Positions 9,874 to 18,454 of a stretch of DNA of 64,000 nt are shown one piece after another (the stretch's first letter is position 1; each line of letters opens with the position of its first letter). The notes under the pieces are model-generated. The model was not told the DNA's origin and searched no databases. It saw only the letters and a list, made by a program, of their open reading frames with translations. The DNA lies in NCBI RefSeq assembly GCF_001586255.1, contig NZ_CP014544.1:1-64000 (forward strand), in the 5' to 3' direction. The position numbers were made by a program, and so were the translations under genes. This DNA is from Zhongshania aliphaticivorans (lineage in GTDB: Bacteria > Pseudomonadota > Gammaproteobacteria > Pseudomonadales > Spongiibacteraceae).

Positions 9874-10023
9874 CTAGCCAGATTTTGCCGTTTTCGGCTT
9901 GCGTTTAGAAAAGCGCGAGGGCTTGGGTTGAGGCTGCGCATAGGGTCCTCTAGTTGTCGGGTCTAGTGTGTAATGGCCTAAGTTGCGTTGACGCCCTTGT
10001 GGATGGGCTCCACCGAGATTAAT
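9874..10023 (-). other. Open frame of 49 codons without a normal start; possible small or broken gene
   Basis: Between the CBS and ZIP genes the minus strand has an open frame ending at 9874 with a coding-like product: GGAHPQGRQRNLGHY, then LDPTTRGPYAQPQPKPSRF, then a Lys/Arg/Pro-rich tail ending KTAKSG. No ATG, GTG or TTG begins it; the only in-frame option before the upstream stop is ATT at 10023. An overlapping frame has GTG near 10013, so a lost base could have separated the start from the body. It is either a small basic protein, a remnant, or chance. Confidence 0.35.
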
Positions 10024-10036
10024 GTGCTATTTACGT

Positions 10037-10462
10037 TTACTGCTTGTCATTGGGAATATCGCAGCTGGCGCGATTGGCCCATAACGAGGCCAAAATGGCG
10101 CTGCGGGTAATTAAGCCAACCAGCTTGCCGTCTTCGGTGACCGGATAAGATTTGGGCTTGAGTTTGCCCATTTTTTGCGCAAGATCAATAATCGACGACT
10201 CGGCATCAACCGCTAAAACCTCCCGGCTCATTACGTCGTCGACAATCGGTGCGCCCTCGCAGTGATAGCTACTGACTAATACTGAGTGAATGCAGTCTTG
10301 TTCTGAGACGAAACCTACCAATTCGCGTTGGTCATTCACGACCGGCAAGCCGAACACACCAAATTTAAGCAGTGTTTCCACTACTTCACCAAGGTCGGTG
10401 CCTTGCTTCACGGCTGGTGATGGCGATTTCATCACGTCTTTAACGAGCATTGAGCTAGTCAT
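10037..10462 (-). CDS. Paired CBS-domain protein
   Basis: A 141-residue cytoplasmic protein made of two CBS motifs (residues about 6-60 and 75-130), recognisable from VKDVMKSPSPAV, FGLPVVNDQRELVGFVSEQD, VDDVMSREVLAVD and SYPVTEDGKLVGLITRSAIL. Such pairs form a Bateman module that binds adenine nucleotides. With no attached catalytic domain it is probably a free-standing sensor or regulator. An AGGAGTGA ribosome site precedes the ATG. Partner unknown. Confidence 0.88.
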   Translation of the reverse strand: MTSSMLVKDVMKSPSPAVKQGTDLGEVVETLLKFGVFGLPVVNDQRELVGFVSEQDCIHSVLVSSYHCEGAPIVDDVMSREVLAVDAESSIIDLAQKMGKLKPKSYPVTEDGKLVGLITRSAILASLWANRASCDIPNDKQ

Positions 10463-10651
10463 GATTCACTCCTGTTTTGTGATAAAGCTGACTTGGTGAG
10501 CGCATTGTAGCCACTGCGCGCAATGCAATGGTTTAGCTTACGCCTATTATAGATAATGGCGCAGTGTTTATCGCGTCCCCTTCTTTGCTACTACGACAGA
10601 GTCTAGCCTTATAAAGTTTAGTCCTTAGTGGCAGTTTTGCATGCAGCGAGT

Positions 10652-11515
10652 TTAGTCACTGGTCAGCACGCCGTCCCGATAATCGCGCAAGGCCTGCTCG
10701 ATCTCGTCATTGCTGTTCATGACAAAGGGACCATATTGCACAATGGTTTCGCCTATTGGGCGGGCCGCCAAGAGCAGCAGGCGGGTATCGCCGTTGGCGC
10801 TTATGCTTAGCTCCTCGCCTAGACTCAATAGTGCGCTACTGGTGCTGGCGACATGTTTTCCGGCTATAACTGCTTCCCCCTCATACACATAGATAAAGGC
10901 ATTGTGCTCGCTCGGCAAGACAATGTGACTGCGCTGCCCTGATTGCAGCCGAAGGTCGACGTAGATCGGATCAGTACTTAGGCTTTTGCCATCTGCGCCG
11001 TTGATATACCCGCGCACGGTATGACCGTCGAGCTGACACTGGCCAGCAATCAATATTGCCTCGCCGCCGCTGGGGAGTTGATGGCGGGGAATTTTGCTCG
11101 CCGGAATATCCTCGTAGTGAGCGGGCCGCATTTTTTCTGCCGCAGGGAGGTTGATCCACAATTGAAAGCCCCGCATCCGGCCCGCGTCTTGCTGGGGCAT
11201 TTCGGAATGAATCACCCCTCTTCCGGCGGTCATCCACTGCACACCGCCGTCTTTAAGGTGGCCCTTATTACCGAGGTGGTCCTCGTGGAGCATGTGGCCG
11301 TCGAGCATATAGGTCACGGTTTCAAAACCGCGATGGGGATGCGACGGAAAACCCGCAAGATAGTCGGCAGGCTCGTCAGAAAAGAACTCGTCCAACATGA
11401 GAAACGGATCATGACGGGCGCTGTTCGACTGGCCAAGACTGCGTTTGAGCTTAACTCCCGCGCCGTCTGAGGTGGCTTGGGCCGGTATGATTCGAGATAC
11501 GCTGCGGGTAGTCAT
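10652..11515 (-). CDS. Pirin family protein
   Basis: A bicupin protein of about 287 residues. The N-terminal cupin contains the pirin signatures DPFLMLDEFF, GFPSHPHRGFETVTYMLDG and GGVQWMTAGRGVIHSEMP, whose His and Glu residues bind iron. Some bacterial pirins (YhhW type) act as quercetin 2,3-dioxygenases. AGGAG lies 7 bases before the ATG at 11515 and 4 before an ATG at 11518; I chose the former. It is 76 bases downstream of azoR on the same strand, suggesting a joint role in redox-active aromatic or quinone detoxification under the divergent LysR regulator. Confidence 0.9.
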   Translation of the reverse strand: MTTRSVSRIIPAQATSDGAGVKLKRSLGQSNSARHDPFLMLDEFFSDEPADYLAGFPSHPHRGFETVTYMLDGHMLHEDHLGNKGHLKDGGVQWMTAGRGVIHSEMPQQDAGRMRGFQLWINLPAAEKMRPAHYEDIPASKIPRHQLPSGGEAILIAGQCQLDGHTVRGYINGADGKSLSTDPIYVDLRLQSGQRSHIVLPSEHNAFIYVYEGEAVIAGKHVASTSSALLSLGEELSISANGDTRLLLLAARPIGETIVQYGPFVMNSNDEIEQALRDYRDGVLTSD

Positions 11516-11591
11516 CATGTTGCTCCTGAGAGGCTGGCTGTGCGGCATTCTTAAACACGGGTGTTACTTTGTTGCGTATAAAATATGGGGG

Positions 11592-12194
11592 TCACGCCGC
11601 CTTTTGGCGGATGAGTTCCTGAGCGTCCGCCAGAGCCTTTTCGGCAACATCACCACCCATATTTAGGCCTTCGGCATAGACGAATTCAATATCTTTAATG
11701 CCCATTAAGCCTAGAATATGGCGGAGGTAGGCGGTCTGGGTATCCATGGCCGTACCTTCGTATTTACCCCCACGCGCGGCAAAAACATACACCTTTTTGT
11801 CTTGTAGCAGGCCTTCTGGGCCATTCGCGGTGTAGCGAAAGGTTTCACCGGCGCGGGCAACGTGGTCGATGTAGGCCTTAAAGGTAGACGGTACGCCTAG
11901 ATTATAAAGCGGCATGCCGAGCACTATTATATCGGCGTCGCGCAATTCATTTATTAACGCGTCGGACTCGGCAACCACCGCACGTTGGCCTGCGTCGCGC
12001 TCGGCTGCGGGGGTGGTGAATGCGGCAAAGCGCTGGCCGTCGAGGTGCGGCAGTGGCTTGGCGTGCAGATCGCGGCGAATTAATGCGCTGGCTTCGCTAT
12101 TGGCTTGTAATCTGTCTACAAAGTCATTGGCCATTTTGCTGGACTGACCCTGCTCGCCGAATAAACTGCTATTAATCTGAAGGATAGTTTTCAT
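11592..12194 (-). CDS. azoR: FMN-dependent NADH-azoreductase
   Basis: A 200-residue flavodoxin-fold enzyme that reduces azo compounds and quinones with NADH. The sequence shows the N-terminal INSSLFGEQGQSSKMA phosphate-binding region, GMPLYNLGVPSTFKAYIDHVARAGETFRY in the middle, and the FAARGGKYEG loop, all typical of AzoR/AcpD proteins. The divergent lysR-type gene begins 116 bases away and very likely regulates it. Confidence 0.93.
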   Translation of the reverse strand: MKTILQINSSLFGEQGQSSKMANDFVDRLQANSEASALIRRDLHAKPLPHLDGQRFAAFTTPAAERDAGQRAVVAESDALINELRDADIIVLGMPLYNLGVPSTFKAYIDHVARAGETFRYTANGPEGLLQDKKVYVFAARGGKYEGTAMDTQTAYLRHILGLMGIKDIEFVYAEGLNMGGDVAEKALADAQELIRQKAA

Positions 12195-12310
12195 AAGCGT
12201 TTAACTCCTGTTGATAGTGGACAATTACTTGCTGTTGGGCTTATTAAACTATTGATAAAGTTGTTAAAAAAGCGCAATTTATTGGTATAAACAATCAAGA
12301 ATATTGATAT
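12195..12310. promoter_or_regulatory. Divergent azoR/lysR intergenic promoter region
   Basis: This AT-rich 116-base gap separates the starts of azoR (minus) and the LysR regulator gene (plus). It contains several short T-N11-A type AT-rich dyads around 12245-12275, as expected for LysR-type operators, but no single site stands out. The assignment rests on gene geometry. Confidence 0.4.
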
Positions 12311-13207
12311 ATGAGCGGACCTAGAACCAGTCTTGAGCAGTGGCACTGTTTTTTGGCGGTGGTGGACGAAGGCAGTTATGCCCGCGCTGCTGAGGTATTG
12401 CATAAAAGTCAGTCGGCGGTGACCTATACCATTCAAAAAATGGAAGAGCAGCTGGGGGTGCGGGTATTTGAAATTCGCGGTCGCAAAGCGGAGCTTACCG
12501 AGGCGGGGCAAATGCTTTACCGCCGTGGTCGGTCACTGATTGACGAGGCCCTGCGCCTTGAAAAATCTGCCAAGTCGGTGGCGGCGGGCTGGGAGCCTCA
12601 GCTGCGCATTGTTTGCGACACTTTGTTTCCTTCCTCGATTATGTTGGATTGCCTTGCTGATCTCAGTGCGCACTGCCCAGATACCCGTATAGAGTGTATT
12701 GAATCGGTGCTCAGTGGTGCTGAAGAGGCTTTGCTGGAGCGGCGCTGCGATGTGGCGATAACCGGCATTGTGCCGCCGGGCTTTTTGGGCGATCACTTAT
12801 TGCGGGTGAAGTTTTTGGCGGTGGCCCAGCGTGACCACCCGCTGCACCAGTTGGGCCGCGACTTAGACTACCGCGATTTGCGACCTTTTCGTCAGATCGT
12901 GGTGCGGGACTCCGGTGTGCGTCGGCAGCGAGATTCAGGTTGGTTAGATGCCGTGCAAAGGCTAACGGTGAGCCGTATGGAGACCTCGATTAGTGCCGTA
13001 GCCAGAGGGGTCGGTTTTGCCTGGCTGCCGGCAGTGGCGATGCGCGAGGAATTGGCGAGCGGTTTAATTAAGCCGCTGCCGATGATCGAGGGTGGCGAGC
13101 GCCACGCCGATTTGTTCTTAATTTTACCCAACCGCGATTTGGCTGGCGCGGCGGCCCTGCGCTGTGAAGCCTTTATAAAAGCGGCCGTCGCAAATTTAGT
13201 GTGCTAA
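12311..13207 (+). CDS. LysR family transcriptional regulator
   Basis: A 298-residue regulator with the N-terminal winged helix-turn-helix (residues about 8-66, including FLAVVDEGSYARAAEVLHKSQSAVTYTIQKMEEQLGV in two adjoining stretches) and a periplasmic-binding-protein-like effector domain after residue 95. It is divergent from azoR and the pirin gene, the usual arrangement of a LysR regulator with its target operon. The likely effector would be an aromatic or quinone compound, by inference from the targets. Confidence 0.92.
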   Translation: MSGPRTSLEQWHCFLAVVDEGSYARAAEVLHKSQSAVTYTIQKMEEQLGVRVFEIRGRKAELTEAGQMLYRRGRSLIDEALRLEKSAKSVAAGWEPQLRIVCDTLFPSSIMLDCLADLSAHCPDTRIECIESVLSGAEEALLERRCDVAITGIVPPGFLGDHLLRVKFLAVAQRDHPLHQLGRDLDYRDLRPFRQIVVRDSGVRRQRDSGWLDAVQRLTVSRMETSISAVARGVGFAWLPAVAMREELASGLIKPLPMIEGGERHADLFLILPNRDLAGAAALRCEAFIKAAVANLVC

Positions 13208-13284
13208 TACCAAAAACGGCAGCGTAATATTATGGCTGGCAATAGGTCAAAATGGCATGTCGTTGTCAGCTTGAGGAACGGATA

Positions 13285-13845
13285 ATGGGGCGTCAGCAGC
13301 AGTATGCACTAATGGGTCGTTACAATCGGGACATGAACCAACGCTTGTTTGCCGCCGCCAGCAAGCTTGATGAGGGTCGGTTGCATCGTAATATGGGGGC
13401 GTTTTTTCAGTCGATACTGGGTACGCTGAATCACCTTTATGTGGCAGATGTGATGTGGTTAAAGCGCTTTGCGGTGGGGGCGTTTGCTGGTCAGAGTCAT
13501 TTAGATGGGGTGGCATTATTGGCTAAGCCGTCAGCCTTGAATGAAATAATATACTCTGATTTAGATACATTTTTGCCCGCCCGCAAGCACCTTGATGTGA
13601 CAATTTGCCACTGGACCGAAGCGCTGCAAGAAGCAGATTTAGACCGCCCTTTTGCTTACAAAAACAGCAAAGAGGCCGATTTTTGTAAGCCCTTTGGCTT
13701 GGTCCTTCAGCACTTTTTTAATCATCAAACCCATCATCGCGGCCAATTGACTACGCTGCTCAGTCAGCAAGGCGTGGACGTAGGTGTGACTGATTTGTTG
13801 CTGTGGATAGATGAGCTGGAGCCGGTGGTAGCGCCGTTGTCTTAG
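13285..13845 (+). CDS. DinB family protein
   Basis: A four-helix-bundle protein of 186 residues. The start YALMGRYNRDMNQRLF, the GTLNHLYVADVMWLKRF segment and HFFNHQTHHRGQLTTLLSQ near the C terminus are typical of the DinB/YfiT superfamily, with the His residues forming the metal triad. Many members are thiol transferases or have no known role. The ATG at 13285 is preceded by GAGG at a suitable distance, so I chose it over an in-frame ATG 11 codons upstream. The gene converges on the MATE transporter with 10 bases between stops. Confidence 0.88.
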   Translation: MGRQQQYALMGRYNRDMNQRLFAAASKLDEGRLHRNMGAFFQSILGTLNHLYVADVMWLKRFAVGAFAGQSHLDGVALLAKPSALNEIIYSDLDTFLPARKHLDVTICHWTEALQEADLDRPFAYKNSKEADFCKPFGLVLQHFFNHQTHHRGQLTTLLSQQGVDVGVTDLLLWIDELEPVVAPLS

Positions 13846-13855
13846 CTTATCGAAT

Positions 13856-15184
13856 TTACGATAGCGGTTTTAATATTGAGGATTTAAACACGAGGCTGAG
13901 ACTGAGACTCCGGGCGAGGTTAAAGGCGCAAAAACTAAGCCATAGCCCGTGATTGCCGAGCTCTTTACTGAGTAACCATACCGGCAGATAAATCAGCATG
14001 ACACTGGCAAGCATAGACCATTGCATGGCTTGGGTTTTTAGGGCGCCGATAAAAATGCCATCGAGTAAATAGCTTGGCGCGCACAGCAGTGGTAGCAGTA
14101 TCAGCCAGCCGTAATGGGCGCTGGCCATGAGGCGAACCGCATCAATATCAGTCATTAAGTCCAGTATCCGGCCCTCCCCTAGCCACAACAACACGCTCGC
14201 GAGGACGGCGGTAGCGAAGCAGTAGCGCGCGCAGCATAAGCAGATTCGCGTTAATTCGCCGCGTTTACCTTGGGCGAATGCGTCGCCTATAAGGGCTTCG
14301 GCGGCATGTGCGAAGCCATCCATGCCATAGGCGCTAACCAACATCAGTTGCAGTAGGATGGCGTTAGCGGCGAGGGTAGCTTCGCCAAACGTGGCTCCCT
14401 GAGCGGTAAAAAACGCAAAGCTAAATAGTAGCGCTGCGGTGCGAATAAAAAGATGAATATTGCTATTGAGCAGTTGTTTGAGTGCAGGGCCGTATTGCCA
14501 GCTATAGCGCAGGCCTTGGTGCAGGTTGGCGATTATGGCGCGCCGCACTGCCCAAAGGCCAATGAGTAGCCCGCAGTATTCGGCGATGGCGCTGGCGAGC
14601 GCCGCGCCGTCGCTACTCATGTCTAAGCCAATAATAAACAGCCAGTCTAAGCCGATGTTCACACCATTGGTGGTGACCGCAATAATGAGCGGCCAGCGAG
14701 TTTGTTGGCGGCCAATGAGCCAGCCAACAATGACATAGGTGCATAGTACTGCCGGGGCGCTAAACAAGCGGATGTGTAAATAACTGCGGGCTAAATCTAG
14801 CAGTGAATCGGGCGTGTTCATTAACTGAAGCCCGAGATTACTGAGGGCTAGCCCGGCAATCCAAATTAGAAGCGCGATAACAAGACTTAATGCGGCGGCT
14901 TTGAGCAGTAGCGCATTGGCATCTTTGGGCTTGTTTAGGAGTTGGGCGCTGGCACCGGTGGTACCCATGCGCAAAAAACCAAAACCCCAATACAAAAAAG
15001 CGAGCAAACTGGTGCTAATGGCCACGGCGCTTAAATAGCGACTGTCGCTGAGGTGACCGAGAATAGCGGTGTCGACGAGGCCCAATAGTGGCACGGACAG
15101 ATTGGCCAGAATCATAGGCCAAGCGAGTGACCACACCCGTGTGGCGATCCCCGCTTGGTGCTCGGCTGAGGTGTTAGGTGGCAT
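13856..15184 (-). CDS. MATE family efflux transporter (DinF-like)
   Basis: A 442-residue inner-membrane protein with about twelve hydrophobic helices, matching the MATE fold. The N-terminal LAWPMILANLSVPLLGLVDTAILGHLSD stretches and the AFFTAQGATFGEATLAANAILLQL region are typical of the DinF branch. It should export drugs or metabolites in exchange for Na+ or H+. Substrates are not predictable. A near-perfect inverted repeat lies upstream at 15271-15299 and may be its operator. Confidence 0.92.
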   Translation of the reverse strand: MPPNTSAEHQAGIATRVWSLAWPMILANLSVPLLGLVDTAILGHLSDSRYLSAVAISTSLLAFLYWGFGFLRMGTTGASAQLLNKPKDANALLLKAAALSLVIALLIWIAGLALSNLGLQLMNTPDSLLDLARSYLHIRLFSAPAVLCTYVIVGWLIGRQQTRWPLIIAVTTNGVNIGLDWLFIIGLDMSSDGAALASAIAEYCGLLIGLWAVRRAIIANLHQGLRYSWQYGPALKQLLNSNIHLFIRTAALLFSFAFFTAQGATFGEATLAANAILLQLMLVSAYGMDGFAHAAEALIGDAFAQGKRGELTRICLCCARYCFATAVLASVLLWLGEGRILDLMTDIDAVRLMASAHYGWLILLPLLCAPSYLLDGIFIGALKTQAMQWSMLASVMLIYLPVWLLSKELGNHGLWLSFCAFNLARSLSLSLVFKSSILKPLS

Positions 15185-15270
15185 TGGGCTTCTTTAGCGA
15201 CGGCGCGACGTGTGACGCGGTGCCTGATTGTAGCCTGCGTCGGGGTGCTCAATCTAATCTGCCTAGGCTC

Positions 15271-15299
15271 TAGTGCCAAATTTGTTAAAATTTGCACTA
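15271..15299. promoter_or_regulatory. Inverted repeat, operator-like
   Basis: TAGTGCCAAATTT (15271-15283) and AAATTTGCACTA (15288-15299) are inverted copies separated by GTTA; pairing is perfect apart from one extra C in the left arm. The site is 87 bases upstream of the MATE start and could be an operator for that gene or a hairpin. Confidence 0.5.
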
Positions 15300-15542
15300 A
15301 AATAGCGCCCACGCGACGCTAGATTGCAATTGCTGCTAATTAGATTTTTGTCTATATCTAGTGGTTTTTAGCTGCTTAGAGCACTTTAGTTAGTAATATG
15401 CTGAAAAAATACCCCTTACTTGGGCGCCTACTATTAGGCTTTACTGTTTAACGCAGTAGCGCTGGTGTATTCATCGGGTTTATAATTGCGGCGTTTTGTC
15501 GCACCCAAAGCGGTCCAAGCGGGTTTGCGCTGCACAATTTAA

Positions 15543-15594
15543 TAGATAAATGCCAAAATTCGACCTTTGTGGGTCGGGCAGTGGTATTTATCTA
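15543..15594 (+). promoter_or_regulatory. Nested inverted repeat in the cox upstream region
   Basis: TAGATAAATGCCA (15543-15555) pairs with TGGTATTTATCTA (15582-15594) at 12 of 13 positions, and CGACC (15561-15565) pairs with GGTCG (15572-15576) inside it. The structure ends about 115 bases before coxB. If transcribed it would give a two-stage stem in the cox mRNA leader. Confidence 0.55.
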
Positions 15595-15710
15595 TGCCTG
15601 TTTCAGAGTCCAATTTAACGATTGAGTTCCACAGCGGGATATATTTTGTGTGCTGCGTCTGCAGATTTAGCGGCGGGGTCTTTATTCAACTATACATGGA
15701 GACACGGGAG

Positions 15711-16868
15711 ATGTATTTACAAGCGAGACGGCTTTTAAAGCTGGCGCTTAGTCCTGTGCTAATGCTGCTAAGCCTTTTTAGTACCGGCGCATGGGCCGAA
15801 GAAGGCGCGCGTTGGCAAACAAATATGACCCCTGGTATCACCGAGGTCGGTCATCAAATTTACGATTTGCATATGTGGGTTTTCTACGTCTGCGTCGTAA
15901 CGGGCATTTTGGTATTTGGCGTGATGTTTTACTCGGTATTTGCTTACCGCAAAGACCGTCACCCTGAGCCAGCGACCTTCCACGAAAACACCAAAGTGGA
16001 AATCATTTGGACTATCGTACCGTTTTTGATCCTGTTGGTTATGGTGGTTCCGGCTACTAAGACCCTGATTGAAATCTACGATACTGATGATTCGGAGCTG
16101 GACATCCTGATCACTGGTTACCAGTGGAAATGGAAATACGAATACATCAATCCAGATGGCGACAACGTTAGCTTTTTCTCGAATTTGCTGACCGACGGTG
16201 CAGAAATTGCTAACACTGAAGAGAAGGGTTCTAACTATTTGTTAGAAGTCGACGAAGCAGTGGTTATTCCGGTCAACAAAAAAGTACGCTTTTTGGTTAC
16301 CGCTAACGACGTCCTACACGCTTGGTGGGTACCCGCTCTAGCTGTTAAGCGCGATGCGATTCCTGGCTTTATTAATGAAGCTTGGACTAAAGCCACTGAA
16401 ACCGGTGTTTACCGTGGTCAGTGTGCTGAGCTCTGCGGCCGCAACCACGGCTTTATGCCGATTGTGGTAAACGTAGTTGAAGAGCCTGAATACAACGCTT
16501 GGCTGGCTGAAAAGCAAGCTGCCGCTGCAGAAATCAAAGAGCTGATGGCGAAAGATTTCAGCTTGGATGAGTTGGTTGCTCGCGGTAAAAATGTTTACAC
16601 CAGCAGCTGTGCAGCTTGTCATGGCGCCAACGGCGAAGGTGGTGTAGGTAAGGCAATTGCAGGTAGCCCAATAGCAACTGGCTCTATGAAAGAGCATATG
16701 GAAGTTGTTGTTCACGGCGTGCCTGGCACTGCGATGCCGGCGTTTGGTAGTCAGCTTAACGAAGTTGATCTTGCTGCGGTTATCACTTACCAGCGCAACT
16801 CGTTTGGCAACAACATGGGTGACATGTTGCAGCCAGTTGACATTTACAAATTCAAGAAAGGTCAGTAG
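15711..16868 (+). CDS. coxB: Cytochrome c oxidase subunit II with fused cytochrome c domain
   Basis: CoxB accepts electrons through its CuA centre and passes them to subunit I. The 385-residue protein has a signal peptide (cleavage after ...GAWA), two membrane helices (about 48-74 and 95-117), and a periplasmic CuA domain with Cys238, Cys242, His246 and Met249 in the QCAELCGRNHGFM stretch. A C-terminal cytochrome c domain carries CAACH at 300-304, making this a caa3-type subunit that can carry its own heme c. The start at 15711 has GGAG 9 bases upstream; an in-frame ATG at 15696 is the alternative. coxA follows after 11 bases. Confidence 0.96.
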   Translation: MYLQARRLLKLALSPVLMLLSLFSTGAWAEEGARWQTNMTPGITEVGHQIYDLHMWVFYVCVVTGILVFGVMFYSVFAYRKDRHPEPATFHENTKVEIIWTIVPFLILLVMVVPATKTLIEIYDTDDSELDILITGYQWKWKYEYINPDGDNVSFFSNLLTDGAEIANTEEKGSNYLLEVDEAVVIPVNKKVRFLVTANDVLHAWWVPALAVKRDAIPGFINEAWTKATETGVYRGQCAELCGRNHGFMPIVVNVVEEPEYNAWLAEKQAAAAEIKELMAKDFSLDELVARGKNVYTSSCAACHGANGEGGVGKAIAGSPIATGSMKEHMEVVVHGVPGTAMPAFGSQLNEVDLAAVITYQRNSFGNNMGDMLQPVDIYKFKKGQ

Positions 16869-16879
16869 GGGGATACACC

Positions 16880-18439
16880 ATGGGTGCTCATCACGGACCT
16901 GCTAAAGGTTTAACTCGGTGGTTATTTACCACCAACCACAAAGACATCGGTACGATGTATTTGTGGTTCAGCTTTGCGATGTTCCTGCTTGGCGGCTCGT
17001 TCGCCATGATTATTCGTGCTGAATTGTTCCAGCCTGGTCTGCAAATTGTGCAGCCAGAGTTTTTTAACCAGATGACGACCATGCACGGTCTTGTCATGGT
17101 TTTCGGCGCCATTATGCCCGCCTTCGTCGGCTTGGCTAACTGGATGATACCGTTGATGATTGGTGCGCCAGATATGGCATTGCCACGCATGAACAACTGG
17201 AGCTTCTGGATTCTGCCACCAACGTTTTTGCTGTTGGCGTCTACTCTGCTGATGGATGGCGGCGGTCCTAACTTCGGTTGGACCTTCTACGCGCCACTGT
17301 CGACGACCTATGCGCCACCAAGCGTGACCTTCTTTATATTTGCGGTTCACGCCATGGGTATATCGTCGATCATGGGTTCCATTAACATCATTGCTACTGT
17401 TGTAAACATGCGCGCGCCTGGCATGACTTACATGAAGATGCCAATGTTTGTGTGGACGTGGTTGATTACTGCTTTCCTTCTTGTAGCGGTTATGCCGGTA
17501 CTGGCTGGTGCAGTCACCATGATGTTGATGGATATTCACTTTGGCACCAGCTTCTTCTCTGCTGCTGGTGGCGGTGACCCAGTATTGTTCCAGCACGTGT
17601 TCTGGTTCTTTGGTCACCCTGAAGTTTACATCATCATCCTGCCTGCTTTTGGTGTGGTATCTGAAGTTATTCCGACCTTCTCGCGCAAGCCGCTGTTCGG
17701 TTATGACTCCATGGTTTACGCAACATCGTCAATCGCCTTCCTGTCGTTCATCGTATGGGCTCACCATATGTATACGGTCGGTATGCCGATTGCTGGCGAA
17801 CTGTTCTTTATGTACGCCACGATGCTGATTGCGGTACCTACTGCGGCTAAAGTATTCAACTGGGTAACTACCATGTTCAAGGGTTCGATCACTCTTGAAA
17901 CGCCCATGTTGTTTGCGATTGCTAAGGTGTTCTTGTTCACCGTTGGTGGTTTCTCTGGTCTGATGCTGGCAATTGCGCCTGCTGACTTCCAGTATCACGA
18001 CAGCTACTTTGTTGTTGCCCACTTCCACTACACCATGGTTGCGGGTGCGATCTTCGCGCTGTCTTCGGCTGTGTACTACTGGATTCCTAAGTGGACTGGC
18101 AAAATGTACAACGAGACCATGGGTAAAACCCATTTCTGGATCTCGTTTATCGGCTTTAACCTGACCTTCTTCCCTCAGCACTTTGTGGGTCTGGCTGGTA
18201 TGCCGCGTCGTATCCCCGATTACAATCTGATGTTTGCCGACTTCAATATGATGTCGTCCATCGGTGCGTTTATTTACGGCTCTAGCCAGCTGCTGTTCTT
18301 GTTCAATATTGTTAGAACAATTACTCACGGCAAGCCAGTAACGGATGCGAAAGTTTGGGAAGGTGGTACAACTCTGGAATGGACAGTGCCTTCACCTGCG
18401 CCATACCACACCTTCACTACGCCGCCAGAAGTTAAATAA
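16880..18439 (+). CDS. coxA: Cytochrome c oxidase subunit I
   Basis: Catalytic subunit of the aa3-type oxidase, reducing O2 to water at the heme a3-CuB centre while pumping protons. The 519-residue protein has twelve membrane helices. The heme-copper signatures are clear: TTNHKDIGTMYLW near residue 16, the first heme ligand in MTTMHGLVMVFGAI, the CuB and Tyr motif in FWFFGHPEVYIIILPAFG, and the two-His HDSYFVVAHFHYTMV segment. It is the second gene of the coxBA-ctaG-coxC operon. Confidence 0.98.
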   Translation: MGAHHGPAKGLTRWLFTTNHKDIGTMYLWFSFAMFLLGGSFAMIIRAELFQPGLQIVQPEFFNQMTTMHGLVMVFGAIMPAFVGLANWMIPLMIGAPDMALPRMNNWSFWILPPTFLLLASTLLMDGGGPNFGWTFYAPLSTTYAPPSVTFFIFAVHAMGISSIMGSINIIATVVNMRAPGMTYMKMPMFVWTWLITAFLLVAVMPVLAGAVTMMLMDIHFGTSFFSAAGGGDPVLFQHVFWFFGHPEVYIIILPAFGVVSEVIPTFSRKPLFGYDSMVYATSSIAFLSFIVWAHHMYTVGMPIAGELFFMYATMLIAVPTAAKVFNWVTTMFKGSITLETPMLFAIAKVFLFTVGGFSGLMLAIAPADFQYHDSYFVVAHFHYTMVAGAIFALSSAVYYWIPKWTGKMYNETMGKTHFWISFIGFNLTFFPQHFVGLAGMPRRIPDYNLMFADFNMMSSIGAFIYGSSQLLFLFNIVRTITHGKPVTDAKVWEGGTTLEWTVPSPAPYHTFTTPPEVK

Positions 18440-18454
18440 AGAGGCTCGTGTAAC

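Larger units (their letters stand above)
15185..15710. other. Long intergenic region between MATE and cox genes
   Basis: About 526 bases separate the MATE start (minus) from coxB (plus). The region is AT-rich and holds two inverted repeats, described separately (15271-15299 and 15543-15594). A short 17-codon frame beginning at 15399 (MLKKYPLLGRLLLGFTV) has no convincing ribosome site. I see no complete sigma-70 promoter that I would call with confidence. Confidence 0.6.

Noticed and set aside
15399-15452. 17-codon frame MLKKYPLLGRLLLGFTV upstream of coxB
   Set aside because: No ribosome site and no support beyond a hydrophobic composition; likely chance.
16922-17617. 231-codon open frame on the minus strand opposite coxA
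   Set aside because: It mirrors a highly conserved coxA on the other strand, its product is His/Arg/Gln-rich with no recognisable domain, and it has no ribosome site.
17729-18328. 199-codon minus-strand frame opposite coxA
   Set aside because: Antisense shadow of coxA with a skewed charged composition and no family resemblance.
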